From contig CATQJL010000223.1 of NCBI GenBank assembly GCA_958299035.1, positions 67,698,371 through 67,762,370 of the forward strand: DNA of 64,000 nt, written 5' to 3'. Below the pieces are notes generated by a model that did not search any database, was not told the DNA's origin, and saw nothing but the letters and a program-made list of their open reading frames with translations. Source of the stretch: Cylicocyclus nassatus (Eukaryota; Nematoda; Chromadorea; Rhabditida; Strongylidae). The position numbers and the translations under genes are program-made. Every line of letters begins with the position of its first letter. The first letter of the stretch is position 1. Shown here in pieces: positions 1 through 12,433 of this stretch.

Positions 1-1020
1 AGAACATTCAATCTCAATCATAATGACAAAGTCCCACGGACGTGTCTTGGTAGCTGAACCCATTTGATACACTTATGAAATGCAGCTCTCAAAATTGCCA
101 TTTGCAGCAGATCATTTTATAAAGGCTTCATTTAGTTGGTTCACGTTACTGCCTGCCTTAGCAAATCGGCTGCTGCAAGCGTTTACCAATGCCAACATTC
201 TACCTCGCTTTTACAGAAAAATGTGAAAATGTAAAGCGGCGCTTTTTTTTCTGAAGTTTATAAAAAATAAAAACTACTTTTTGCTTATACAAACTCAAGA
301 TCACCAAAGGTTATAAGCTTAAAATATGCTTCACTCATGCACGCGGTTATGCGCAGATCAGAATGGTTTGTCTTCAAGAATATGGCTTTTATTCGAAAGG
401 GTTAGACTCAGTCAAATGGGGATTGAATTAGGAAGCATTTTTTGGTGCAAGCTGGCTATGCTGCTTAGGAAAGGTCCTGTGGAGAATGGACCTTCTGCAC
501 CGATAATCTTACAATTAGCGGCCTAACTACTGCTTGCTTCCAAGTCGGGGCTGTCGCGAGAGATCGAGGCTGTGGTTAGAGACGAAGGTTTTTTAATGAG
601 GACAAGTTACGTAAAAAGAAGAATTAAAGAAGAGTTTGAGATTTAGATAAACAAAGAATGATATACGTGGCTTCAGGAGGTTCTTAGGTTGACCGTGCAG
701 ATTTTACTATTGTTTGGAAAAATTGAAGGGGAGGAAATTACGAAACATACGAAAACAAAGAGCAAAAACTCAACCTCCACAAAGTTTTGTCTCAAATAAA
801 ACCCCCTATGCTGTTGGTCAAAAATGTGCACTTGCTTTAAAATAGTCTAAGATAATCAAAAACTGTTAGATTATCAAAAAAAGCAGAGAAATTCAGCGCC
901 GCTCTAGGGCAGATTGATTAACGCTAGGACGGACTGGTGCAGAAGGGCTTACACCCCGGTCAAAAACGGCAGCGATAATCGAGTCTATAGATTAGAAGCA
1001 TGAAACGTTGGGTGCGGTGA
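1..1020. other. No gene recognised; 3' flank of protease gene
   Basis: This AT-rich stretch lies downstream of the protease gene on the minus strand, where its last exon, with the catalytic serine, should be. I looked for a Gly-Asp-Ser motif in phase with the preceding exon and did not find a convincing one. The 66-codon plus-strand frame near 326-526 has no recognisable motif. Confidence 0.4.
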
Positions 1021-1027
1021 TGCTTAC

Positions 1028-1814
1028 TTGGCAAACAATTTGCCCATTGGATCTGGTGCAAAACGTATCCTCTGCTTCAAAAGGTTTCATTCTGTCGCAC
1101 GTCTCCTTCGATAATTTCGCACCTTCAATCTATTTATATCCGGCTTATTGAAGAATCCGATACGCACCTAAATCCGCTATCTGCAGGTAGGGCGAGGTCG
1201 GCGGCGGCTCTCCGGCGTGGTTCAAAGCTGTAATACCAATATTGATTATGATTTTCTGAAGTAGAAAGAATCTTACGGTCTGCTCCCCATCCGAATGACC
1301 TTAGCTCCAGGTAGGGGTCTTCAAGCTCTTCCAGATGGTGCATAAAAGGAAGGCAGATATGATTAATCGTCTTCGGAACATCTTCTGTCAACTCAAGAAT
1401 GGCTATGTCATAAGTCCCATTGCAGCCATACGCGAAGTAAAGCACATAAAATGCGCTTAATATGTATTTATTAAGGTGACATTAATGTAGCTGAAAGGGA
1501 ACTTAGCCGCTGTGATTTCGGCTGAGACGTACCGCGCAATTTTGTACTTTCGGCCGATATCTGACCAAGTGCAGCCGAATCTGCCTGCTGAAGAGCACGT
1601 TCCACCAATAAAAACTTCTGTGTTATGTATCGCATCTATCTCAGGGAGCATGTCCCAGGGACTGAAGCGAATTTGTAGAGAATGTTATCTCTACTGAATT
1701 TTCTTTACCTGCAACACCCCATTTTCTTGTTATTTGACGCCCAAAAACAGTGAGCTGCGGTAATGACATGTCTTCTCGAAACCAGCGTTCCTCCGCATAC
1801 ATACGTGTCCCCGT
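1028..1814 (-). CDS. Trypsin-like serine protease, partial, five exons
   Basis: Chymotrypsin-fold secreted protease of the nematode trypsin-like group (DUF316-like). Five exons join in phase on the minus strand: 1814-1709, 1661-1533, 1455-1277, 1227-1168 and 1122-1028, with short GT-AG introns of 45-77 bp. The first exon carries the Cys-Gly-Gly stretch and the catalytic histidine motif TAAHC. The second has VFIGGTCS. The third has the catalytic aspartate in YDIAILEL, then the CLPF stretch. The exon 3/4 junction gives GWGADP. The fifth ends with DTFCT and VCQ, just where Gly-Asp-Ser-Gly-Gly should follow. The catalytic serine exon and the signal peptide exon were not found. The frame is intact over about 189 codons, so the piece is not obviously a pseudogene. 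The 2.7-kb palindrome begins about 220 bp upstream of the first exon and may separate it from its 5' end. Confidence 0.85.
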
Positions 1815-2031
1815 CTACGAATTAACGCAGCATTCTTCTTCTATTTAGTTCAAGTAAAAGTTGCGAAGTTTATTGTCTGTCCGCAGGTAAAGACTTTTAC
1901 TCCGAGTCTTATCAATCCTTCCACAAATGTGATTCCTACATGTGTATTCTTAATCTAGAACCGTTTGTCGGTGTGCGACGCTGACTTGCAAGCAGAATGT
2001 TATTTACATCAAATGTTTGCAGTTCTGTGAG

Positions 2032-4747
2032 TTAGGCCCGTATGCACGTACGTCCCCGCTGGGGAGGGGAGGGGAGCTGGATCCCCAGGGGAACGATCCC
2101 CTCCGCCGAAGCCCGCCATGACAGAGGGGAGGGGAGCGATCTTCTCCCCTGCACCTAAGCGGGGATGGTGTGAATGGTTTCAGAGGTATTGATCGAGCGA
2201 ATCCCAGTGCATACGGGGTTCGAATGGGGGAGGGGATCCCTTCCCTTCCCCCACTCGAACCCCGTATGCGCGAATTCAACTCAGTAACGCGAAGGAGGGG
2301 ATCGACATCCCCTGCAACGAAGTAGGGGTTCGATGGTGTAGATCATGCCAGAGACGCGGATATTCTGGTTCTGCTCAGTCATTATTAAGCATTTCGTTCA
2401 TTTTGATGGAGGATTTTCTTTGAAAGCCGGGTTTTTCTCTCAGCGACCTGTGGCTTGCAATTTGTCTTTCTTTTCTATATTCGCCTCTTGAGAAGAAATC
2501 CGAGCAACAATAGCTGCCAATTTCGATTATTTGTAGGAGTTCTTGATCATTCAGGAAATTTGCGCATTTTTCATATAACATAATAGTTTCAACTATATAG
2601 GCTGAGTAAACATATTGTAACTTTCATATTTCATGACATATTGCCATTATCTTGTTATTTTAACATAAGCTGCCTTGAAAGAATCTAGAAAGTAGCATAT
2701 TTGCCTATTTCTGAGTAGAAATCCCCTGGGGAGTGATCCCCTCCCCGGCGTTCCCCTTGTGCATAGCAGGGATGGCTGCTGGGGATCATTCCCCTTGGAT
2801 AAAGGACGATATGCAGCTGATAGCTACAGCGTTTATGGAGAGCTGGCACAATTTGCAGCTTCTGTTATGTGTTAGAAAACTGCTTTGAGCTTCCGCGCGG
2901 CACCCCCCCCCCCTTTTCGGCAACCTAACGTCTTCTACCCATTCCCTTGCAGAGACACATCAACTTCTACAGTTCAACATTTTTACGCTGAAATGGAGCA
3001 GCATGAGCGAAAGTGGGCAGCATCCAAGAAAGCATGAACATAATGGGAGTAGAAAAAAATCATTTTTAGTGCCCCGAGCGCAGTCACTGCATACGCGCAT
3101 TCCGCAACCCTAAATTAATGAAAGTGAGGAGATGAAGATGAGTTGCAGTCAAAATATGAAATAAGAAAGAGTTTTTTATGGAAAATTTTAAAAGCAAGGT
3201 GATTTCCCCGCTTGATCCCCTCTTGTGCATAAGAGGGTTCACTTCCCCTCCCCACAGGGGATCCCTTGTCCGATATTGTCTTTGTGCATACGGGGGTTCG
3301 CGCGGGGAGGGGAAGGGATCCCCAGCGGGGATCATTTCAATGGTTAAGCGCACATCCCCTCCCCGCGGGGATGTACGTGCATACGGGCCTTAGTGTTGTT
3401 CTTAGGCCCGTAAGCAGTGGTATCAACGCAGAGTACTGGAAGGGATCCCCAGCGGGGATCATTTCAATGGTTAAGCGCACATCCCTCCCCGCGCGAACCC
3501 CCGTATGCACAAAGACAATATCGTACAAGGGATCCCCTGTGGGGAGGGGAAGTGAACCCTCTTATGCACAAGAGGGGATCAAGCGGGGAGATCACCTTGC
3601 TTTCAAATTTTCTATGAAAAACTTTCTTATTTCATATTTTGACTGATCTTCATCTCCTCACTTCAATTAATTTAGGGTTGCGGAATGTGCGTATGCAGTG
3701 ACTGCGCTCGGGGCGCTAAAAATGATTTTTTCTACTCCCATTATGTTCCTGCTTTCTTGGGTGCTGCCCACTTTCGTTCATGCTGCTCCATTTCAGCGTC
3801 AAAATGTTGAACTATAGAAGTTGATGTGTCTCTGCAAGGGAATGGGTAGAAGACGTTATGCTGCCGAAGAGGGGGGGGGTGCCGCGCGGACGCTCAAAGC
3901 AGTATTCTAACACATAACAGAAGCTGCAAATTGTGCCAGCTCTCCATAAACGCTGTAACTATCAGCTGCATATCGTCGTTTATCCCAGGGGAATGATCCC
4001 CAGCAGCCATCCCTGCTATGCACAAGGGGAACGCTGAGGAGGGGATCACTCCCCGGGGATTTCTACTCAGAAATAGGCAAATATGCTACTTTCTAGATTT
4101 TTTCGAGGCAGCTTATGTTAAAGAAACAAGATAATGGCAACGTGTCATGAAATATGAAAGTTACAGTGTGTTTATTCAGCCTATATAGTTAAAACTATTA
4201 TGTTATATGAAAAATGCGCAAATTTCCTGAATGATCAAGAACTCCTACAAATAATCGAAATTGGCAGCTATTGTTGCTCGGATCTTCTCAAGAGGCGAAT
4301 ATAGAAAAGAAAGACAAATTGCAAGCCACAGGTCGCTGAGAGAAGAACCCGGCTTTCAAAGAAAATCCTCCATCAAAATGAACGAAATGCTTGGTAATGA
4401 CTGAGCAGAACCAGAATATCCGCGTCTCTGGCATGATCTACACCATCCAACTCCTACTTCGTTGCAGGGGATGTCGATCCCCTTCCCCGCGTTATTGAGT
4501 TGAATTCGCGCATACGGGGTTCGAGTGGGGGAAGGGAAGGGATCCCCTCCCCCATTCGAACCCCGTATGCACTGGGGTCCGCTCGATCAATACCTCTGAA
4601 ATCATTCACACCATCCCCGCTTAGGTGCAGGGGAGGGGATCGCTCCCCTCCCCTCTGTCATGGCGGGGTTCGGCGGAGGGGATCGTTCCCCTGGGGATCC
4701 AGCTCCCCTCCCCTCCCCAGCGGGGACGTACGTGCATACGGGCCTTA
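2032..4747. repeat. 2.7-kb GC-rich inverted repeat (foldback element)
   Basis: Two arms of about 1.3 kb are near-perfect inverted copies. The left starts TTAGGCCCGTATGCACG and the right ends CGTGCATACGGGCCTTA. The left unit (2032-3394) carries this terminus at both ends. The right unit begins again at 3403 but is interrupted by a primer sequence. A 70-bp segment around 3310-3360 and 3440-3485 is in the same orientation in both arms, so the inversion is not perfect at the centre. The arms are studded with GGGGATC/GATCCCC runs. Open frames on both strands here are repeat shadows. The transposon class is not recognised. Confidence 0.85.
3412..3436 (+). other. SMART PCR primer sequence (artefact)
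   Basis: Exact match over 25 nt to the SMART/template-switch amplification primer (begins AAGCAGTGG, ends GAGTAC), followed by T. It replaces part of the element terminus at the centre of the large palindrome, which points to a library or assembly chimera and not biology. Confidence 0.95.
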
Positions 4748-4983
4748 CTAATCGCTGCTATTTACTGTTCGTATGATCATTCCATTTTTTCAAGATTCAT
4801 GTTTGTTTTTACAACAGTTCGTGTACTGACGCTGCTCAACTTGTCACAGCACTGAAAAGCGCTGAAAATATAATAAATTCTCAGGCTGATAAAGTCTTGG
4901 AAGTGGCACACGACTACTCAAAATCGGTAGGATTTCCGGATTTGTCAAATGGGAACAAAGTATAGATTACCTTACTATACATT

Positions 4984-5400
4984 AGGTTGTCCCGAAAGTT
5001 TTGTTGGTTTTTTTCATCGCTCAGTAAACCTCACAGAACCAATCCATAAACGATCTAGGTACCATTTGATTCAGATTTTCATCCCCTTCCTTACAAGCTT
5101 TATTTACTCTCCCAGCTACCCTCTCTTTGCGATGTTGACACCATGACTTTTTGAGCAGCCTAACAGTAATGCGAAACACTTCTTATATTTTGAAAATTTT
5201 TATCCTGAAATTTCTAAAGAGCGCTGGTAACTGTTAAGCAGAGCAAACCTTTGACTACATTTTACCTATTTTAGTTTACATGGAGCATTTTTATCAAGTC
5301 CGTAATAATTTTTATTTGAGAGAAACTGCAGCTTTTTGATTACGTTTAACACGTAAAAGTACCGAAAATTCCAAAAAGCTGCTCAAACGCATATGGAACG
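4984..5400 (+). mobile_element. Truncated mariner-like element
   Basis: It starts with the terminal repeat TTAGGTTGTCCCGAAAG after a TA and matches the left part of the complete element at 31299-32193, including the GTTGACACCATGAC-type interior. The right terminal repeat is missing. No transposase frame is visible. Confidence 0.7.
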
Positions 5401-5419
5401 CTTCTCGGAGATGTTTCTA

Positions 5420-7480
5420 ACAACTTTAACTTTACAATTTCCCGCATGTGTATCCAGAATGGCATGCAAAAGAAAGGTAGATTGGTGGAGATTGCTGAAT
5501 TAACGTAGGATAAATCATCAATTTTTTCACTAATAATTATTACTATTTTTTAGTAAAGTTATACCTTACGGCACTGCTACGCTTAGTAAACAAAAAAAGC
5601 ATTTTTTGCGTTTTCTTGGCACTCTTTCCAGGATGTCTAGCTTACGCAGCATACTCTGGCAATTTGGCCAAATCCTCAGGCAGCGGCGACTCATAGTGCC
5701 TGTTTGTTAAGATTTGAACATTGAACACAACCACATTTATAAGGAACGACGAGATATTTGTTGATAAATTCGGAGAGAGGCTATCTATGCAAAAATTATT
5801 TTGTCTCTGACTACGTTTTCCCCATCAAGTAATTTGTCACTTCGCCATCTGGCTCTAGGTAGCAACAGCTGGCGGTCCATAATCCAAATAACAGGGGCGC
5901 CCATTGCCAATGAAAGGCACGTGCACGGGCAGGTAAGTCTGTTCTTTTTGAATAAAAATTTGTTGCTCTTTTAATAAGAAGAATAAAGAAAAACCCTGCA
6001 CATCGGTCTTGCTTATAGCGCTGAGTGGTAACAAGAACGATTACAGGCCGCTCAGGGCACCACTTGGATCGGGCAGCAACGACACGTCATGGAGACTGCC
6101 TCATGCCCTCATGCTCTGCTTAAACGTTAAACATTCTCCACAGGTGCCAATCTCCAGCTATTCTTTACGCTGCAGATCACACCAAATGCAAGACCACATC
6201 ATTCTGCAGAGAACGATTACGAAAAGGGTTGCAAAAACTTAGAAACTCAAGCCTATTTAGCCCAACCGGGGTAGCGCCTGTAGATCACGGTTATGCGCGC
6301 TGTCTCCGATTGTTCCTCAGAATACGACGACAGTTCAAGCCCCGCCCTACAAAGAGCCTGTTTCAGAACATAGCCAAGAAACGCTGAAAATCTATTTCAG
6401 GTCATATGAAATTGGCGCTTAGCCAAAAGCCTTTGAAAGAGAGTGTAAAGGTGAAAATAAACTCAAGCGGGAGAGGAAAACGGTGCAGTTATTGAAAGTA
6501 GTATATTGAACACATTTTTTTGTTCGAAATTTTATCTAATTTCTGAAACTCTAAAAATCATTCAAGAAGCTAAAATTTATTGACCATGCTTATTAGAGTG
6601 GTCTGAAAATAAAGGTTTAAGGGGGTTTGAGGCCGTTTTTGCTTCATTAACAGTGACTGCCTCCCTCGCCCTTTCATTTCATTTACTTTGATGAGCTTCA
6701 AGGCTGAGTCAAATTATACGAGATTTTATCGGGCTTTTCATGCGCACTTTGTAAAAAAAATGCCTCATTGACGTTTAAACTATATGGAGCTACAGATAGC
6801 CGCTGGACCTGGAGGCTTATATCTAGTGACCATTTGTGCCCATCGATTGCACCTACTCAAAATTTGAGTTTTGACACCATTCACTGTAAACTCGAATTCT
6901 CTTTTCTCCGAACGGACGTTATGTGACAATTTAAAATTCTTCCAAATAAAAAAATGAGTTTTAGAAGCTTTTAGAGTTTGTCGAAACGGTTTTCACTACA
7001 GAATTTATCACTGCAATCTGAAGCTTCCAAGGCTTCGACTTATTTGAATATTTCTATAGTGAATGGGAATATGGAAGCCGATAGTGTTTTATTCAAGTGT
7101 GAACTGTGATTTTCCTCGCTTAGGAAATGTGATTTTTCTTCTTTCTATCTATTTGCACATTGACTCTGAATATTTCTAAGAAAGTTTTCTGCGGTTTTGT
7201 CCGATTACCAGCACTTAAATTAGACTTTAAACAAGGAAAGTGTCTTTATTCTGAATACGAACTATTTTTCGACAACGACATTTTCCGTTTTTCTCTTCAG
7301 CAAGCTTAATTTCACCTTCGTACGATCATATTGAAGGTTTTTGACTAGAGCCAGTTTCAGTGACCTAAAATTTCGTTGGAAAATCTTTAGCATTTCTTGG
7401 CCATGTTTGAGAAAAGGCTCTTTGGGGTAGAGCTTAATTTGTGTAGTGTCTTAGGGAACAATCGAAGACGTCGAGCATGA
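5420..7480. other. No gene recognised
   Basis: AT-rich sequence. A short exon-like segment on the minus strand (5646-5699) is listed separately. A plus-strand block near 5870-6240 has a good donor and acceptor (around 5934 and 6031), but the joined reading frame meets a stop. Nothing else was recognised. Confidence 0.4.
5646..5699 (-). CDS. Candidate isolated exon, unknown protein
   Basis: A 54-nt segment is bounded by AACAAACAG and GTAAGC and encodes YESPLPEDLAKLPEYA in one open frame. The composition looks protein-like, but it is too short to identify and no partner exons were found nearby. It may be chance. Confidence 0.22.
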
Positions 7481-7489
7481 CAATTCATG

Positions 7490-8176
7490 TAGCCAATCTC
7501 TCGTCTGACTGATTAGGCTCGAGTTCCCAAGTTCTGTTTCCCCTGAATAAGGAGGCATGACAGTTGACTGGGACACTCATCATAAGAACTATCATCACGG
7601 AAGGTTGTTGGTATTGTCTTCGTCGTCTATTTACATCTTGTCCTTTTATTTGATTCGTATGAAATCCTGTCACCTCAACTAGCCATCCTACGTTTACGCT
7701 CTCTGCGTCAAGAGACCATCAGCGTTTTTAACTGTCACTCTTCAACATCATCAGCTGACGGAATAGAACTGAATGCTTTTTATCAAGACATGGAGGAAAT
7801 CGTCCGCAACAAGAAGTTCTAATGATTTGCTGTGAGCGGCTTAGATGCGATATTCGGGATGCCACTGACATAGCTTAGAATTGAAAAGTTGGGATTTGGG
7901 ATAACGAAAACGACAGCCGACTACTTAGACTTCTCTCCGCCGCACAAGTTTTCCATGAAAAAGAAAATGAGGGAATATCGTTGGTGGACTTGGGAATCGC
8001 CAAATGCAACTGCTCAAGCTGCAGTTCAGCCTCATCCTTATCAACCGAAGGAGAAGCTCGCTAAATGTCTCGTAGTTCTATCCTTTTGCAGTGTCTCCAA
8101 TCACTGCCTCCTTCGAGAAAAAATACGATTTAGTCGAAAGCTAAAAAAAAGCCTGTCAAGCGTTGAAAGAAGTTAA
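7490..8176 (+). pseudogene. RTE-type retrotransposon endonuclease fragment
   Basis: Decayed apurinic-endonuclease domain of an RTE-clade non-LTR retrotransposon, read across several frameshifts and stops. Recognisable pieces in order are ILSPQLAILRL, ELNAFYQDMEE, a corrupted GDFNA-like segment, RIEKLGFG, a tryptophan motif WTWESPNA, and LLREKIRFSRK where the family has the SDHRLLR end of the domain. The last 95 codons are open (7889-8176). It differs from the RTE at 14.1-17.8 kb, so at least two lineages are present. The reverse transcriptase part is absent downstream. Confidence 0.65.
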
Positions 8177-8179
8177 GGG

Positions 8180-9770
8180 TCGCTTATGAGGCTGTTTTAT
8201 AGGAGGAGTATTAAGCTGTGTCTGGCCTTCAGGGTCAAGCGTGTGATGCGACTGTCGCAAAGGGGGGTCGTAAAATGGGCACCTAGGGTGGCGAGGGGGT
8301 CGTAAGAGGAGCTAGTTATTATGAAAACCGTAAGCTTAGAAGGGGATCAAAAAGCAGATAATTTACTTCTTCACAATAAATTTAAAACAAGTAGAAATCA
8401 GGATAATAAAGATGAAATTTTCGAAGAAATTTTCAAAAAAACATTTCCAGGAGCTAAATACACTTTTGAAAAATGTGCGATCTGATAAAATTTCTAAATG
8501 TGCCGACTGACCTAGAAATCTTGCTTCCGAAACCTCCCTGAAATCTCACACACTCAATAAAAACGAATGTCTTTGCCAACGATGACTATCAATTATTTTC
8601 AAACTTTTTTGCAATGTTATTCAAGGGCGCATACATATTTGTACTTTAGAGGCTCTCTGCTACATTTGTGCAGAATCTGGTCTACTTCGTAATCTGTGGA
8701 TTTTTTTGTTAATTTATGCATGGCGACAAAAACTGAAGTAAGGGGGCCGTATCTGGGTCGCATTTTGATTTTTCGCAGCTATCTAAGCTTGTTGACTGCA
8801 ACTGTGCTGTCATACGAGGACATCTTCCTGCTTTCTATCATAAAAATTTCAGGCTGTCTTATAACCTCTCCGGATTACAAAATTTCAAGCTTAAAATTCC
8901 GCTTTTTGTTTTTTAGGATCGCATCGAAATCTGCGAAAGTCGCATCTAGATATTCTCGAGCTTATTAATCTTCAATGGCTGAAACTTTTTTTATCGATAG
9001 CCTGGGCACGTATCAGATAGGCTGTTTGTTACAGCGTATTGTATAGGCTGTTCCTCTCAGTCTTTCCCTGCAATTAGTTACGAATTTTCAAACTACCGTG
9101 CTCATGCACGTTCTTGACATCGTTCTGGATGGCGTCGAAACGGTTTCTTTTGCAGGAAAATCTGTGCAAAAGGTAGAAAGTAAGTTTATTCGAAAATATT
9201 TTTAGGGCTTCAAAAATATCGTCTTTTCTCACTGCAAAAAATGATGTCGCATACGGGGATAGAACGCGAAATTGCCATTATGCTCTAATGTTCTAATTTC
9301 CAGAACCAAAGTTGATATCTTTCGATACCACTGAAACATGAATGAGTTATGCCGAAAATTCGATGACAGAAGAATCCATTATCTGTCACTAGAAAATGAG
9401 TATTACAAAATAGTCATAATGACTGAAGTGAACCGTTCCGTAACGCTGAATTTTTCTTGCTTGTTGTTTTATCATTTTTTAGCGTCTAGGTAGAGTACAG
9501 CTTAAATATATCATTCAGATCATAATTAATGTTCTGCTTTATCAGATGATGTCCTTTCCATTCACATTTTCTCGACCCCAATGAGCATAGCCAAATCTTT
9601 GTAAAATTCTACTACTTATCCAATCTACGCAGAATTATTTGTGAGGTTTTTGAGTGGTGGAGCATCGACTGCATGATCTCCCAATTCATAAGTAGTTATT
9701 TTCTGCTAAACTATAATTTTGACTGAGGTCCATTGGCAGGAATCTTTAAGATTTACATTCGTTTATGCAG
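8180..9770. other. No gene recognised
   Basis: AT-rich sequence. A 90-codon plus-strand frame at 8696-8968 is hydrophobic but has no recognised motif and no supporting splice structure. A TG/G-rich simple stretch lies at about 9795-9820. Nothing else stood out. Confidence 0.4.
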
Positions 9771-10344
9771 GTTCGAAAGCAGTGGGGTGGGGTAGGTGTG
9801 TGTGTGGGGGGGGGGGTGTAAATGAGGGTCCCGGATCGCATCAACACGCTTGACCCTGCTGGTCTTTTAACTCGTTTCGGACCGGTGCTGCACATGGTGC
9901 AGCACGCACCTTTGAAGGACCTTTTCAACGTTTACAGGAGGTTTTCTTTTTGTCCAAGGTTATCAAGTCAAAGGCCTTAGCTCATCCTTTTCGAAAGGGT
10001 CTGTAGAGCTGTGCCATCGATAATTTGTTCAGGAGATATGAGGACAAATCGAACATCAATTGCACGAAGTCCGGCAACGCGAACGACGCGTGCGACGTCG
10101 CAGCCTCTCTCAGCTTTGAATACAAAGAGAAAAACCGTAGTTCCAATAGCGATGTGTATCGTGTACAACATAGATACTTTTGGATACAATTAGAAACTGA
10201 GTTCTTCTTCCTAACTTTCAAAAAAGCACAGAAGTCCTTCTTAGACGACAAAATTCAAACACTTCGAATTCACTCAGAACTCTCGGTATGGATCTTATCT
10301 GACATGCTGATTACAGATGTACCACACAATCTACGAATTAAGGT

Positions 10345-11096
10345 CAGGGCCCGGCACGAGTCGGTTTCTAGGGTTTCTGAAAACGAAGTCTCTCCTGACT
10401 TTCGGAAGTTTTACGAAGTCTCCTTTGACTTACCAGCTTAGGAGAAGATGAAAACAAGAAAGATTTACTAGTCTGAAAGAAAAGACGTAAGATAAGAGTG
10501 AAAATCCAAATCAGATCTGAATACTACGCATGCATAAGACTTTGGCATTAGAGCGCGATATTTAACAAAGCGAGAAGAAATGAAGGCAAAAAACAAGCAA
10601 AGGCAATGACATAATAATGTCTTCATGCTCAGGGATAGATTTTTGACCGGGGAATCCGTCCATGCTAAAAAGATCCGAGACTTATGTGAAGTGACAAAAA
10701 TATATGCTCCAGACGATCTCAGATCGTTCGGTGGCCGTCTGGAGACGATCTAATCTTGGAAAACGAGTTACTTCACATAAGTTTTCAAATCTTTTTACAT
10801 AATACTTTCGCAAATAATTTTCTATACATACAGTTCAATTTTGGTATCATATGCTTTTGTGTGCGCTGTAAATAAGCAATTTGTTTATTTGAGCCTTGCT
10901 TTTAAATCGCGCGCACTTTTCCCCATGCACGATAGAGCATGTCAATCGTGTGATAACCTGTCCGAAAAGCTTGTGTTCGACTAAATGGCGCTTATTCTTG
11001 GTGCTCGGTTCCGACTCGTCAAAAACGATATCGCATTTGCTGTTTGCTTCAAAAACGAAGTCCAGCCTGCTTCTAGACGATCTGTGCCGGGCCCTG
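10345..11096. mobile_element. Non-autonomous hAT element, 752 bp
   Basis: Terminal inverted repeats begin CAGGGCCCGGCAC on both ends (13 bp perfect). The element is flanked by a perfect 8-bp duplication ATTAAGGT at 10337-10344 and 11097-11104. CAGGG ends with an 8-bp duplication are the hallmark of hAT transposons. No transposase is present, so it must be mobilised in trans. Confidence 0.88.
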
Positions 11097-11104
11097 ATTA
11101 AGGT

Positions 11105-12430
11105 CCCTTTGTTGGCTAACGGCTAAAAGCATTCTCTTTTTCGTCGCGCGCGATTTCGCGGTCCGAAACGTGTTAAGGAAGAGCCAACGTGTGAGTAGAC
11201 CGGCTTTTGAAAGAATCGCGATTCTGCGGATCCCCTCGGGCGACTGGTAGCTAAGAGGTGCAAAATAACTTTCCAGGGGGAACTTGAAGAGCACAGGCAA
11301 CCGAAGATACTTGAGCAGCCGAAGTCTCAAAAGTACCGAAGGGACCTCTATAAATGCCACACGCTCTGGCAGCACTACTGGAAAAATACGGGACTCCTAC
11401 TTCTTTTAGACAGCACATGAAAGGATTTTGTATGGATCGTCGTTTTCTCTAACAATAAGAGAGGCGAACCTTAGTTTTGAAAACTATTGCTTGACAGGCA
11501 GGCTGGATGTGACTGTAGCTAGCTACAAGCTTTGCACGAAGGTCCGCACTCGCATAATAAGAACACAAGATGAAAGCCAATCAAAAGAAGAAACTGGTTC
11601 GAGGGTCACAAAAATCTGCCGAGAAGTACCTCTTGCTTCTCTTTCCGACTTTCGTCAGTAGTCAGGGTGATGCCCAATGTGATTAATCGAAGTGCGCATG
11701 GCTTCGCTTTGGTCTTACCCTTTCAAATCAAGTTTTAACAGTTGTTGAGAGAAACTGTAAGATAATTGCCTTGATATACTTATGCCTAACTATTTCAATT
11801 TACTCCCCATTTAGTGGGTGCCTTCCAAGTAAATGCAATTGAAAAACTTTCCTGCCTCATGATCAAAAATGCATTAGCTTCTGACAGTCTTCACTAACCA
11901 ACGATTGGAGGTTAGCTAAATTAGTCAATATTGGATGCTATAATCGATACCATTCATTTTAGGTAGTATCATTCTGGCTCTTAAATATATCTGAGTGAAT
12001 GTTGCCTGAAACTTTCACCAATTATAATTTCTGTTTAGATTTGATAGCTTCTTTCTCCTTTTTACTTACTGTACTACTCAGACTTTCTACTTTTTGTATT
12101 AGGCGCACTTCTTGTGCATTCAATGAACAAACAAAAAATCTAGCGAAAGTTTGCTACTGCAAACGGTATGATTGCTTGCATATCGTAATCTAGCTACCTT
12201 CAACGGCATCGTTAATTTTTCCGCAGTAAGCGCATTGCACATGCCGTTCTACTCAAAAGTGTTTTGCTTTCTCTGTTATTTACAAAAAGTTCAAGTTGAC
12301 GATTACAGTCTAGCATTTTCCGCTATTGAAGTGTGCTTGCGATGCTAAAGGTAAAATTTGTTCGTCAACAAATAGCTAAACCCCAAGCGCGTGCGATGCT
12401 ACTGGGGGCAAGTGCATCACAAGAAATCTA
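11105..12430. other. No gene recognised
   Basis: Mostly AT-rich. Plus-strand frame 11428-11661 and minus-strand frame 11073-11375 lack recognisable motifs, and the second overlaps the hAT end. No convincing exon was seen. Confidence 0.4.
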
Positions 12431-12433
12431 CTA

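Noticed and set aside
5870..6165. Two-exon plus-strand gene with CAG|GTAAGT and TTATAG|
   Set aside because: The joined frame contains a stop just before the junction and the product matches nothing known.
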